From positions 1 through 9,326 of the forward strand of contig QQUD01000276.1 of assembly GCA_008501785.1 (NCBI GenBank): a stretch of DNA of 9,326 bases, written 5' to 3'. The DNA comes from Chloroflexota bacterium. GTDB lineage: Bacteria; Chloroflexota; Anaerolineae; Promineifilales; Promineifilaceae. Shown one piece after another: positions 1 to 7,332 of this stretch (its first letter is position 1; each line of letters opens with the position of its first letter). Made by a program: the position numbers and the translations under genes. The notes under the pieces were generated by a model, which saw only the letters and a list, made by a program, of their open reading frames with translations, was not told the DNA's origin and ran no database searches.

Positions 1-73
1 CCAGGTGCCCCTCCTGGCACTGGCGCACGACCTGCTGCATATCCTGCATGAATTCGTCACTTACCTCATTTAA
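1..73. other. Unresolved edge fragment: end of a plus-strand gene or start of a minus-strand gene
   Basis: Two opposite readings are open here. On the plus strand the frame starting at base 2 reads into the window and ends at TAA 71-73, giving 23 residues rich in Leu and His (ending HEFVTYLI). On the minus strand an ATG at 49-47 opens a frame to the edge (MQDMQQVVRQCQEGHL) with G or C in nearly every third codon position, but its nearest GAGG lies about 14 bases upstream, too far for a good ribosome site. The first 60 bases are clearly more GC-rich than the next 180, which suggests that something coding begins or ends here. I do not recognise a family in either reading. Confidence 0.25.
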
Positions 74-242
74 TGCTCTGCAATGTATTTGGTTTTGATG
101 CAAAACAGTTTTGTTACAGAGTATTTGAGGCCTTTGCTGTTCCTCGCTCTATTTATTAGATGCCTGAGGCGAGAAAACTTTAGTGGTAGAGGTGAGTACA
201 GCGAATGTTAGGAATCAACGAATGAAGAATATATTAGAAGCC
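74..242. other. AT-rich intergenic stretch without a recognisable gene
   Basis: I see no coding frame in this stretch. It contains a perfect 13-base inverted repeat, CAAAACAGTTTTG, at 101-113, too short and AT-rich to call a terminator. A weak pairing is possible between the CTCGC and GCGAG elements around 144-174. No convincing rho-independent terminator for the kinase gene, that is a GC-rich stem followed by a T run in minus-strand sense, is visible. Confidence 0.5.
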
Positions 243-407
243 CTAGTTTTGCTCATTTTGGTTTAGCCAGATATTGTTTGATTCTTGGCTGGTGGTGAAG
301 GCGTCCAGGTTGGTGTCGTTGTCAAGGTCTGTGAGGATGACGAAAAGGGTGCTGTTGTTGCCGAGGCGTAGGTTGCTGTCGGTGAATGTGCCTGTGCCGT
401 TGTTGAG
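243..407 (-). pseudogene. In-frame remnant of a fifth VCBS/FG-GAP repeat, separated from the kinase by an amber codon
   Basis: Reading on past the kinase stop in the same frame gives 54 more sense codons before a second TAG at 245-243. They encode another repeat unit: LNNGTGTFTDS, then the Asp-rich turn TDLDNDTNLDAF, then NNIWLNQ. The repeat start falls 52 codons after the previous one, the same period as between repeats 1-2 and 2-3. The reading frame, repeat period and composition are all kept, so this is coding sequence until recently joined to the kinase gene, or still reached by readthrough. It has no start codon or ribosome site of its own and is unlikely to be translated independently. 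Confidence 0.75.
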
Positions 408-3386
408 CTAGATGGTGTTGGCTTGTGCACCTGTACCGTTGCCATTGGCGACAAAGGCATCGAGGTCGTCATCGCCATCTAAATCGCCGAGATCGACGTA
501 CCAGCTGTCGTTTTTGCCGAGGAGTTGGCCGCTGTGAGTGAAACGGCCGTTTCCATCATTCTCCCAAATCAAGCTTGGCCCACCACTGACATCAAAAATG
601 TCGAGGTCTCCGTCACTATCAAAATCACCCAATGCGATGGCCCAGCTATGTGATCCACTGAGCCGCTGTTCGCTGTTGGTGAAACGGCCGTTTCCATCAT
701 TCATCCAGACAACATTGTCGCCACCGTGGTCACCTTCGAAAATCCCGACGACTGCATCCAGGTCGCCATCACTATCCAGGTCGCCCAGCGCCACAAAGTT
801 AGAACATGAACCATCGCCTGCTGCGGTATCTTCGACTTGTGGTCCCTCAATGAAGTGCCCGCTGCCATCATTCAGCCACGCTTCCATTCCATTGCCCTTC
901 CCAATAAATATATCTAGGGTTTCATCGCCGTTTAGGTCGCCGATATTGGGTTTGCCACAGTTTGGACTGCCAGCGAATTGATTGCTGGCTACGAAGTTGA
1001 GTGTGGGGGTGGAAACGGCCGTAACCTCCACAGCCTGTTCACTCCATTGCGGATACCATTCCGATGTCCACTTATTTGGAAATTCTGCAATTGGTTTTGA
1101 TTGTAGGGTGCTAAGGTCTAATAGCTGGGGTTGGCAATCACCATCTACGTAAGCAACTTGCGAACCGTCTGGACTGAAGGCAATTTCAACATGCTGCCAG
1201 CAGTCATCATTTTTAGCCATAGTGTCAATGAGCTGCTCCTCTTCTCCGGCTGCAGATGTAAGCATGATGCGGCGAGTGCCATCTGTTACCTGCGCCTCAC
1301 GGGGGAGTGCTGTATACACCAACCATTGGCTGTCTGGGGCCCAGGCCAATGCTTCCACGCACCATTCTGGGGCCATTCCACCAATCCAAGACACATCAGT
1401 TCCAGTCGACCGCATCTTGAACAGATCACAACTGCTGTGAAATGCCAGCCATTCTCCATCTGGACTCCAAACTGCATTGACGTCATTGCCAACTTTAGGT
1501 AGCTGGCTTAGGCTTGAACCATCAAAATTGACAACGTAAATTTGGCTGTCGTCATTGGGATTTCCCCCTTGCTCAATGGCAGTAAAACTGATTTGCTTGC
1601 CATCTGGATGCCAGGAAGGATTGCCAAGCACTTTCAAATTGTTCTCAGCAGCTATTGGTGTTACATAGTCGAATGCATTAATCGACTCATCCGTTGTGAG
1701 TGGCTGCGAATCAGGCGTTGGCTTTTCCTCTACTACTGGATCCGAAAGGCCACAAAGAAGGATGTCATCGTACCAAACGGTACCACTGCCGTTTTCCAGG
1801 CCAATGCCACCCCCTAGAACTGGTTCGAGGTCTTCTTCATCGGCTACCAGCACACCATCCCAGAACAGCTGTATTCGATTATCTTTTAGCTGAACCATCA
1901 TTTCGTGCCATTCATCGTCTGGCTGGTAGTGCCAATTTGCCAGGTTGAAATCGATTGGATCACGGAAGATGAAACCTGGGCCGATGTAGTAACGGCCTCC
2001 GTCTTCCATCCGCACATTCACATGGAAATCACCAGTCAGATTAGGCAATATCCTAAGATGCAGCGCAACATTTTGACCAAAAATATTTTGGGGAACCGCC
2101 CAATTGTGGCCTTTTCCAGCCAGCACATGGTTGTTGCCATCTGTCGCAATTTCCCAGCTAGTAGTGGTTGGATTGCTGCTTGCATCTGAAAGATCCCACC
2201 CATTTAAAATGCCATCTTCAAAATCGTCGAAAAAAAGCAGGGTTTCCCCAGGTTGGCACTCGGGTGGTGGCAGCGCGGCAGGTTGGGGGTTGTTGGATTG
2301 AGTAGTGGTGGCTGCGGGGGAAACGGCCGTTTCCACTTCCACTGTCTCTGGTATATCAGCCAATTGCTTTTGCTCCCCACTGCTGCTGCGATTTGCCAGA
2401 AAAAAACCAACTGTTATCAGCATTGCAGCAGCGATGACCCCAGTCAGACCCCAAGCCCAACCGGGAAATTGTCGTTTTTCAACAGATGCAGCTTGTGTAT
2501 GCGGGATGGTTTCAGGCTCCGGTTCTGGTTCTGGTGTCGTGTAAACGGGGCGTGTTGTACCAACGTCCGTTGTTGCCTGGGCAATTGCTTTGTTAAACGC
2601 ATTCGCTAACTCAGTGGCTGTTTGGTAACGTGATTCGGGCTTCTTGGCTAAGGCTTTGAAGATCACATTTTCGGCTTGTGGTGGTAAATCGGAACGCAAC
2701 TCGTGTGGGGGTGGGAGCGGATCGTTTAGCTGTTGCAAAATGACGGCGATGGGGGTTTCGGCGTGAAATGGCCGTCTTCCCGTCACCATTTCATACAAAA
2801 TAATGCCCAGCGAATAAATATCGGTTGCCGGACCAATGTTAATGCCCTGGCACTGTTCTGGACTCATGTAAGCTGGCGTGCCTAGCAGGCGGTCGCCAGT
2901 CAGGTCCACCGTTGCTTCTACAATTTTAGCAATACCAAAATCCATCAAGTACGCATTGCCCTCATCATCAAGCAGCACATTGCTGGGCTTCATGTCCCGG
3001 TGCAGAATGCCGTGTGTGTGGGCATGATCGAGCGCACTGGCAAGCTGGCTAAGAATACGCCCGGCTTCGGCAAATGGCAGCGCTCCTTTGCTGATGCGAT
3101 CCGTCAACGTGCCGGCTTGCAGATAGCGCATTGCCATGTACGAGATGCCATCATCCTCGCCATACGCAAAGATTGGCAGAATGTGGAGATGTTCTAGTTT
3201 GGCAATGGCTTTGGCTTCGCGTTGGAAGCGTTCACGAAATTGTGGGTCAGCAGAGAATTGTTGGGGGAGAATTTTTACGGCTACATAGCGGTCGGTGTCG
3301 GGATCGTATCCCTTAAAAACGGTCGCCATGCCTCCTAAGCCGATTTGCTCAATGATGCGGTAATTACCGAGTGTGCGGCCTATCAT
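408..3386 (-). CDS. Membrane-anchored serine/threonine protein kinase with PD40 and VCBS/FG-GAP extracellular repeats
   Basis: A 992-residue transmembrane Hanks-type (PknB-like) kinase. The cytoplasmic kinase domain, about residues 9-266, looks active: glycine loop GLGGMATVF (16-24), ATP-site Lys38 in VAVK, catalytic HRDMKPSN (129-136), DFG (149-151), GTPAYMSPE (169-177) and Asp189 in DIYSLG. A Pro/Glu-rich linker (285-292) leads to one membrane helix (about 309-331). Outside follow a concanavalin/LamG-like or DUF1080-like beta-sandwich (about 383-546), four PD40/TolB-type WxPDG repeats (near 590, 638, 680 and 735) and four VCBS/FG-GAP repeats with Asp-rich, probably Ca2+-binding turns (816, 868, 920 and 967). 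The start ATG has AGGA six bases upstream. The gene ends at a TAG standing in for a repeat tryptophan, so the ancestral protein was probably about 1047 residues. The ligand and phosphorylation targets are unknown. It lies 102 bases downstream of the respiratory operon and probably has its own promoter. Confidence 0.93.
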   Translation of the reverse strand: MIGRTLGNYRIIEQIGLGGMATVFKGYDPDTDRYVAVKILPQQFSADPQFRERFQREAKAIAKLEHLHILPIFAYGEDDGISYMAMRYLQAGTLTDRISKGALPFAEAGRILSQLASALDHAHTHGILHRDMKPSNVLLDDEGNAYLMDFGIAKIVEATVDLTGDRLLGTPAYMSPEQCQGINIGPATDIYSLGIILYEMVTGRRPFHAETPIAVILQQLNDPLPPPHELRSDLPPQAENVIFKALAKKPESRYQTATELANAFNKAIAQATTDVGTTRPVYTTPEPEPEPETIPHTQAASVEKRQFPGWAWGLTGVIAAAMLITVGFFLANRSSSGEQKQLADIPETVEVETAVSPAATTTQSNNPQPAALPPPECQPGETLLFFDDFEDGILNGWDLSDASSNPTTTSWEIATDGNNHVLAGKGHNWAVPQNIFGQNVALHLRILPNLTGDFHVNVRMEDGGRYYIGPGFIFRDPIDFNLANWHYQPDDEWHEMMVQLKDNRIQLFWDGVLVADEEDLEPVLGGGIGLENGSGTVWYDDILLCGLSDPVVEEKPTPDSQPLTTDESINAFDYVTPIAAENNLKVLGNPSWHPDGKQISFTAIEQGGNPNDDSQIYVVNFDGSSLSQLPKVGNDVNAVWSPDGEWLAFHSSCDLFKMRSTGTDVSWIGGMAPEWCVEALAWAPDSQWLVYTALPREAQVTDGTRRIMLTSAAGEEEQLIDTMAKNDDCWQHVEIAFSPDGSQVAYVDGDCQPQLLDLSTLQSKPIAEFPNKWTSEWYPQWSEQAVEVTAVSTPTLNFVASNQFAGSPNCGKPNIGDLNGDETLDIFIGKGNGMEAWLNDGSGHFIEGPQVEDTAAGDGSCSNFVALGDLDSDGDLDAVVGIFEGDHGGDNVVWMNDGNGRFTNSEQRLSGSHSWAIALGDFDSDGDLDIFDVSGGPSLIWENDGNGRFTHSGQLLGKNDSWYVDLGDLDGDDDLDAFVANGNGTGAQANTI

Positions 3387-3392
3387 GGTGAA

Positions 3393-3396
3393 TCCT
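3393..3396 (-). promoter_or_regulatory. Ribosome binding site of the kinase gene
   Basis: AGGA in minus-strand sense, six bases before the ATG at 3386-3384. It supports that start, from which the protein opens directly into the kinase domain (MIGRTLGNYRI). Confidence 0.6.
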
Positions 3397-3410
3397 ATAC
3401 GGTTTTTGTG

Positions 3411-3438
3411 ACGGCCGTTTGTTTTGCCGAACGGCCGT
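3411..3438. repeat. Paired ACGGCCGT palindromes forming a stem-loop in the kinase leader
   Basis: Two copies of the iterated palindrome start exactly 20 bases apart (3411-3418 and 3431-3438). Together they make a perfect 9-base inverted repeat (3411-3419 with 3430-3438) around a 10-base loop. Each copy is also self-complementary. No T run follows on either strand, so a standard intrinsic terminator is unlikely. The pair sits 25-52 bases upstream of the kinase start, where it could be a leader hairpin, a double operator with two-helical-turn spacing, or simply two members of the dispersed family. Confidence 0.55.
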
Positions 3439-3467
3439 TATGCGACAATACGACTTGTACCATTTTC

Positions 3468-3476
3468 ATTGTAACA
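3468..3476 (-). promoter_or_regulatory. Possible extended -10 promoter element for the kinase gene
   Basis: In minus-strand sense the gap between the small-subunit stop and the kinase contains TGTTACAAT. This is an extended -10 (TG, one base, then TACAAT, five of six matches to TATAAT). No good -35 hexamer lies 16-18 bases upstream. Transcription from here would give a leader of roughly 75 bases containing both palindromes. This is a by-eye call against a sigma-70-type consensus. Confidence 0.3.
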
Positions 3477-3488
3477 TATTTCGTATGC

Positions 3489-4007
3489 TCATTTTGGTTC
3501 TGGCAAATAGAGCAAGACACGCAAAATTTCTGTAGGCGTTGGCGGGCAGCCTGGAATATGGGCTGCAACAGCGCTTTCTATTTGGGGTGGACGCGGCACA
3601 ATCGCATACGAGTCTTGGAACACGCCCCCATTTTCTGTGCAGTCCCCTACCGTCACAATGCGACAGTCGGGTGTGGCGGTTGTGGTGAGTTGAGCGGCGT
3701 TGTCTAAATTGCGCGTGTAGGGACCCGTGAGAATGATCACATCTGCATGGCGCGGCGAAGATTCGAAGCGAATGCCATATTGGGCCATGTCATAAATTGG
3801 GTTTGACAAGGCGTTTAGTTCCAGTTCACAACCATTACAAGACCCACAATCTAAATGGCGCAAAAATAAGGATCGTGGTTTTGTGGTTGCCAAATCTGGA
3901 CCTTGCACTGCGTCTGTAAATGGTTGATTACGGGTAAAAATATGGCGCAAGTTGCGCCACAATAATTGGAAGATGTTGTCCGGTGGTTTGTTTTGTTTTG
4001 ACATCAT
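3489..4007 (-). CDS. NuoB/HycG/HyfI-like small subunit with N2-type iron-sulfur cluster
   Basis: A 172-residue homologue of the complex I 20 kDa subunit and of the small subunit of group 4 hydrogenases (HycG/HyfI). Its family carries the [4Fe-4S] cluster that passes electrons to the active site between the small and large subunits. All four ligand positions are present: CNGC (Cys57 and Cys60), Cys123 in VGDCTENGG and Cys154 in PGCPP. The first 45 residues are a basic, polar tail (RNLRHIFTRN) of the kind that precedes this domain in HyfI proteins. Two ATG codons lie side by side (4007 and 4004). AGAG sits two bases from the first and five from the second, so the second is a slightly better start. 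The gene starts 11 bases after the large subunit and is the last of the operon. No NuoI/HyfH ferredoxin-type gene follows, which leaves electron entry to the cluster unexplained. Confidence 0.94.
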   Translation of the reverse strand: MMSKQNKPPDNIFQLLWRNLRHIFTRNQPFTDAVQGPDLATTKPRSLFLRHLDCGSCNGCELELNALSNPIYDMAQYGIRFESSPRHADVIILTGPYTRNLDNAAQLTTTATPDCRIVTVGDCTENGGVFQDSYAIVPRPPQIESAVAAHIPGCPPTPTEILRVLLYLPEPK

Positions 4008-4018
4008 AGCTCTAAATC

Positions 4019-5734
4019 TTATAAATCATTCGCTGCGTACGATAGGTTGAAGCTTTTGTTTATTAGTGGGAAGTCGGCCAGGATGTTTTCCCAATATTTG
4101 CCGGGTTGATCTTGCCGTGGTTTGCGGCGGGTGGCGGTTCGTAGTGCAGACCAGTTAAATACCGAAGGATCGCGCACCTTGCAGCGAAAAATGGCGTTGT
4201 TGGGGCCTTTCATCACCCAGTAGAAGAGATCACCACGCCAGTTTTCGACATAGCCCAGGCCAAATTCAAAGCTGGGAGCGGCGCTTACTTGTGCATCAAT
4301 GGCGCACCAGGTTTCTTGTTGGGCGACGGACTTTGTTAATTCATCAATTACCTGAATGCAAATTCGGATTGAACTATTGACTTCGGCTATACGCAGTGCC
4401 ATTCGGGCAAATACATCCCCTTTTAAGTCAGATTTGTATACGCCAGCCAAGTTGCCGCTGCTTTCCCGGTCTTGTGGCACTAGTTCACGAATGATGGTTT
4501 GGATTAACGGCCGTTTATAAACCCCAATCGGATGCCGCAATCGAAAATCATGCGTTATTGCACCAGTCGCCCGCATCGCCAAGCCTGTGGCCCCGCCTTG
4601 CTGCGCCTCCTGTGTCGTGAGAACCCCGGTCGTAATCATCCGGTCTCGACAAGATGGCAGTTCCAATAACAAATGACTCAATGCTAAAAATTCTTTTTGC
4701 AGGTTGGTTAAAAAAGCAGGCACAGGTGTCAAGTCGGGTGTGTGCGGGAACACAATGCCACCGGGGCGGTTAATCCCGCGCAGCAGCCGGTGCCCACACA
4801 GCCGATGATTGAGCTGAACGGCCGTTTCTCGCAAAACCGCCAAATCCGCAGCAACAACATCAAGCGAAATATCATGCGCTAATGCACCAACGTCAGCAAT
4901 GTGATTGTAAATACGCTCTAGTTCCAGCAACAGCGCCCGCCATAGCTGCGCCGATTCTGGAATAATGACGTTGGCTAATGACTCAACAGCTAAACAAAAC
5001 GCCATACTATGCGAAAAAGACGAATCGCCCGACACCTTTTCTACCAATTCCCATCCTGTCAACAATGAGTAATGGGATTCCAACAATTTTTCAATACCAC
5101 GATGTTTATACCCCAACCGGACCGGCACATCTTCAATCACCTCACCTGCTACTACAAAAGGAAATTGCCCTGCTTCGATAATACCCGCATGAATCGGGCC
5201 AACCGGCAGCACCATCATGCCTGCGGGATAAACAAGACGCGGACCTGTTGCGGCAACGTTTCTCTTGGATTGGCGGCGCTTCAGGTTTTCATAATTGCGT
5301 GTGCGCCGCAGCGGGTGTAAATTGCCTGGATAAGCATCATGCAGCACAAATCGCCCCAACCCATCGGCGTATCCAATCGGAATCACGCCATACAGATCGA
5401 AGGCTTTGCGTTCGAGCGGTTCAACTGATGGATACAAGTCGCGGATGGAGATGTAGGCTAACGGTCGTGTTCCTGGCAGCGGATATTCAAGAATCAAAAA
5501 ATCGCCATCTGGTGCAGAAAATACGTAATAGAGTTTATATTGATGGCTTTCCAACATGCGCTCGTCGCTGGCAACCAGCGTACAAAGGTAAAGCTGCATC
5601 TCCTTTGCCCATTGGGCAATGAGTCGCAGATCGTGGTCGTTGGCGACAATCAGATGGCATTCGTTAACGGCCGTTCGCGGCAGTTGAATCAGCGGCTGTG
5701 AGCAAATCTCTTCCAGGTGATTTACAAAATCCAT
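4019..5734 (-). CDS. HycE/HyfG-like large subunit (NuoC-NuoD fusion) lacking NiFe-binding cysteines
   Basis: About 571 residues combining an N-terminal NuoC-like 30 kDa domain (about 1-150, with VEPLERKAFDLYGV) and a NuoD/HycE-like 49 kDa domain (about 165-571, with GPIHAGIIEAG and the family signature HRGIEKLLE). In NiFe hydrogenases the next motif is RxCGxCxxxH; here it reads KVSGDSSFSH, with Ser at both Cys positions and the His kept. The usual C-terminal DPCxxC is replaced by NKSFNLSYAAND, with no Cys. The protein therefore should not hold a NiFe centre and resembles Ehr-type large subunits. It ends without any C-terminal extension of the kind cleaved during hydrogenase maturation. Start choice: a GTG at 5737 and an ATG at 5734 are adjacent in frame. 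GGGGGG at 5746-5741 lies six bases before the ATG but only three before the GTG, so ATG is preferred. That ATG overlaps the stop of the preceding gene by one base (TGATG). Confidence 0.93.
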   Translation of the reverse strand: MDFVNHLEEICSQPLIQLPRTAVNECHLIVANDHDLRLIAQWAKEMQLYLCTLVASDERMLESHQYKLYYVFSAPDGDFLILEYPLPGTRPLAYISIRDLYPSVEPLERKAFDLYGVIPIGYADGLGRFVLHDAYPGNLHPLRRTRNYENLKRRQSKRNVAATGPRLVYPAGMMVLPVGPIHAGIIEAGQFPFVVAGEVIEDVPVRLGYKHRGIEKLLESHYSLLTGWELVEKVSGDSSFSHSMAFCLAVESLANVIIPESAQLWRALLLELERIYNHIADVGALAHDISLDVVAADLAVLRETAVQLNHRLCGHRLLRGINRPGGIVFPHTPDLTPVPAFLTNLQKEFLALSHLLLELPSCRDRMITTGVLTTQEAQQGGATGLAMRATGAITHDFRLRHPIGVYKRPLIQTIIRELVPQDRESSGNLAGVYKSDLKGDVFARMALRIAEVNSSIRICIQVIDELTKSVAQQETWCAIDAQVSAAPSFEFGLGYVENWRGDLFYWVMKGPNNAIFRCKVRDPSVFNWSALRTATRRKPRQDQPGKYWENILADFPLINKSFNLSYAANDL

Positions 5735-7329
5735 CACATACCCCCCGTCAGCACAATGTCAACGCTTTTCGTAATCAGCGTAGATAGTGCGGGGATCACC
5801 CACACGCCCATCACGATCACCGATCCAAGCAGCAAAAATAGGGGTAATAGGTCTTGAAACGGCCGTTCTTGTAACGTCGGTTCTGGCTCCATTTTATGCA
5901 ACACCAGGCGGCTCAAATGGCGCACCAGTCCAAAGAAGATGAGCGCGGTAGAGAGGAGGAAGAGGGAAACGGCCGTAATCACAATCCAACGCCATCCTGG
6001 AATCACCATTGTTTCGTTAAATTGCGTCAACGCTCCCCATAAAATAATAAACTCACTCATAAAAATGTTAAACGGCGGCATCCCTACCAGCGCCAGTCCA
6101 CCAATCATCATAATCGTGCCCGTGATGGGCATCGTACGCAGCACCCCGGTGATGGTTGTTTCGTCAAAATCTGTGGCGTTGGGATGTGCTTGGCGATATT
6201 GGCGCAGCACATTGCCATAGGACAGGAACATGAGCGCTTTGGTGATGGCGTGGTTTAAGGCGTGCAGCAGCGCTCCCGCCAGTGCAATTGGCCCACCAAT
6301 GCCAATGCCAAAGGTGATGATGCCCATGTGTTCCAAGCTGTGATAAGCCAAAATGCGTTTAAATCGGTTTTCTTTCATGATAAATGGTGTGGCGAGCAGC
6401 AGCGAAAACAGCCCAATGGTGAGCATTACTATTGAGGTAAAGCGACTGTCTCCCATTACAATGTTGGTGATGGTGTAAAAGCGCAAGATGGCGTACAGTG
6501 CTGATTTGAGCAGGACGCCAGAGAGCAAAGCGCTGATCGGTGCCGGTGCTTCACCATGACCATCTGGCAGCCAGGTGTGCGTTGGCGCTAACCCTGCTTT
6601 GGTGCCATACCCCACAAAAATAAAGATGAATGAAAGCTGCATAAAATCGGTTTTCCATGAATGCGGGTCAACTTTTGCCAAATCAACTAGGTGTGTCCAA
6701 TTAAGCAGTTGCAAATCGACGGTTTGTGTTAACGGTACGGCATTCACCAGAAAAATGGTTCCCAAAAATGCCACAATGATGCCTGTTGAGGTAATGATCA
6801 AATATTTCCACGCCGCCTCCCAGGCGTTTCTGGTGTTGGTGTAACCGACCAGAAAGGCAGATGCCAGTGTGGTTAATTCAATGGCAATCCATAAGCCAAT
6901 CAAATTGTCCATCATGGGCACCAGCACCATGGTGAAGTGGAAAAAGTTGACAGATGCATAAAAGAATGTGGGATGCTGAAACAGGTTGCTCGGTTTTTCT
7001 GACTCGAGGTATGGAAGGGCATTCCAGGTTGCCACAAAGGCAATGGCGTTGACGATCAAAATGAAGTAGAGGCTGAGGGAATCGATGTAAATGGAAAGAT
7101 AGGGCTGCCCGATGTAGAATCTAATGGGGTTTTCGGGTGGGGTAGTGATGAAGAGAATGGAAAGAATGAGGAGGATGATGGAGGTAACGGCCGTTAACAA
7201 CCCCATCAACCGGCTCACGCGGGGGCCGCCAGCAAAACGGAGCAGCACAAAACCAATAATACCTAACCCCAAAGGGAAAAATAAAGTCACCCCAACAAAA
7301 ATTGTTGACATCCAAGGTGCGTCTAGCAT
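5734..7329 (-). CDS. HyfF/NuoN-like proton-translocating antiporter subunit
   Basis: A 531-residue polytopic membrane protein of the Mrp/NuoL-M-N antiporter family, closest in type to HyfF/HycQ. It should form one ion channel of the complex. Channel residues expected in the family are visible: Glu151 in WIAIELTTLAS (TM5), Lys244 in YGTKAGLAPTHTWLPDGHGEAP (TM7, 241-262), Lys275 in GVLLKSALY (TM8), His330 and His334 in AYHSLEHMG, and Lys364 in NHAITKALMFLSYG. Hydrophobic segments suggest about 14 helices. The start ATG has AAGGA six bases upstream and lies three bases after the stop of the HyfE-like gene. Its own stop overlaps the large-subunit start. It lacks the long lateral helix extension of NuoL. 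The set of charged residues argues for an active translocator. Confidence 0.94.
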   Translation of the reverse strand: MLDAPWMSTIFVGVTLFFPLGLGIIGFVLLRFAGGPRVSRLMGLLTAVTSIILLILSILFITTPPENPIRFYIGQPYLSIYIDSLSLYFILIVNAIAFVATWNALPYLESEKPSNLFQHPTFFYASVNFFHFTMVLVPMMDNLIGLWIAIELTTLASAFLVGYTNTRNAWEAAWKYLIITSTGIIVAFLGTIFLVNAVPLTQTVDLQLLNWTHLVDLAKVDPHSWKTDFMQLSFIFIFVGYGTKAGLAPTHTWLPDGHGEAPAPISALLSGVLLKSALYAILRFYTITNIVMGDSRFTSIVMLTIGLFSLLLATPFIMKENRFKRILAYHSLEHMGIITFGIGIGGPIALAGALLHALNHAITKALMFLSYGNVLRQYRQAHPNATDFDETTITGVLRTMPITGTIMMIGGLALVGMPPFNIFMSEFIILWGALTQFNETMVIPGWRWIVITAVSLFLLSTALIFFGLVRHLSRLVLHKMEPEPTLQERPFQDLLPLFLLLGSVIVMGVWVIPALSTLITKSVDIVLTGGM

Positions 7330-7332
7330 CAG

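Noticed and set aside
101..113. Inverted repeat CAAAACAGTTTTG as an operator or terminator
   Set aside because: It is AT-rich with a one-base centre, no T run, and no gene start close enough to give it a role.
538..981. Plus-strand open frames opposite the kinase gene (also around 1131-1502 and 2253-2609) and opposite the operon
   Set aside because: They mirror real minus-strand genes, have low-complexity Ser/Pro/Arg/Cys composition and show no family motifs.
3411..3438. Intrinsic terminator of the respiratory operon
   Set aside because: The stem is good, but neither strand has a T run after it.
5461..5468. Degenerate palindrome copies such as ACGGTCGT here and the near matches around 1987, 2561 and 2769
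   Set aside because: Single-mismatch octamers are common enough by chance; only exact copies were counted.
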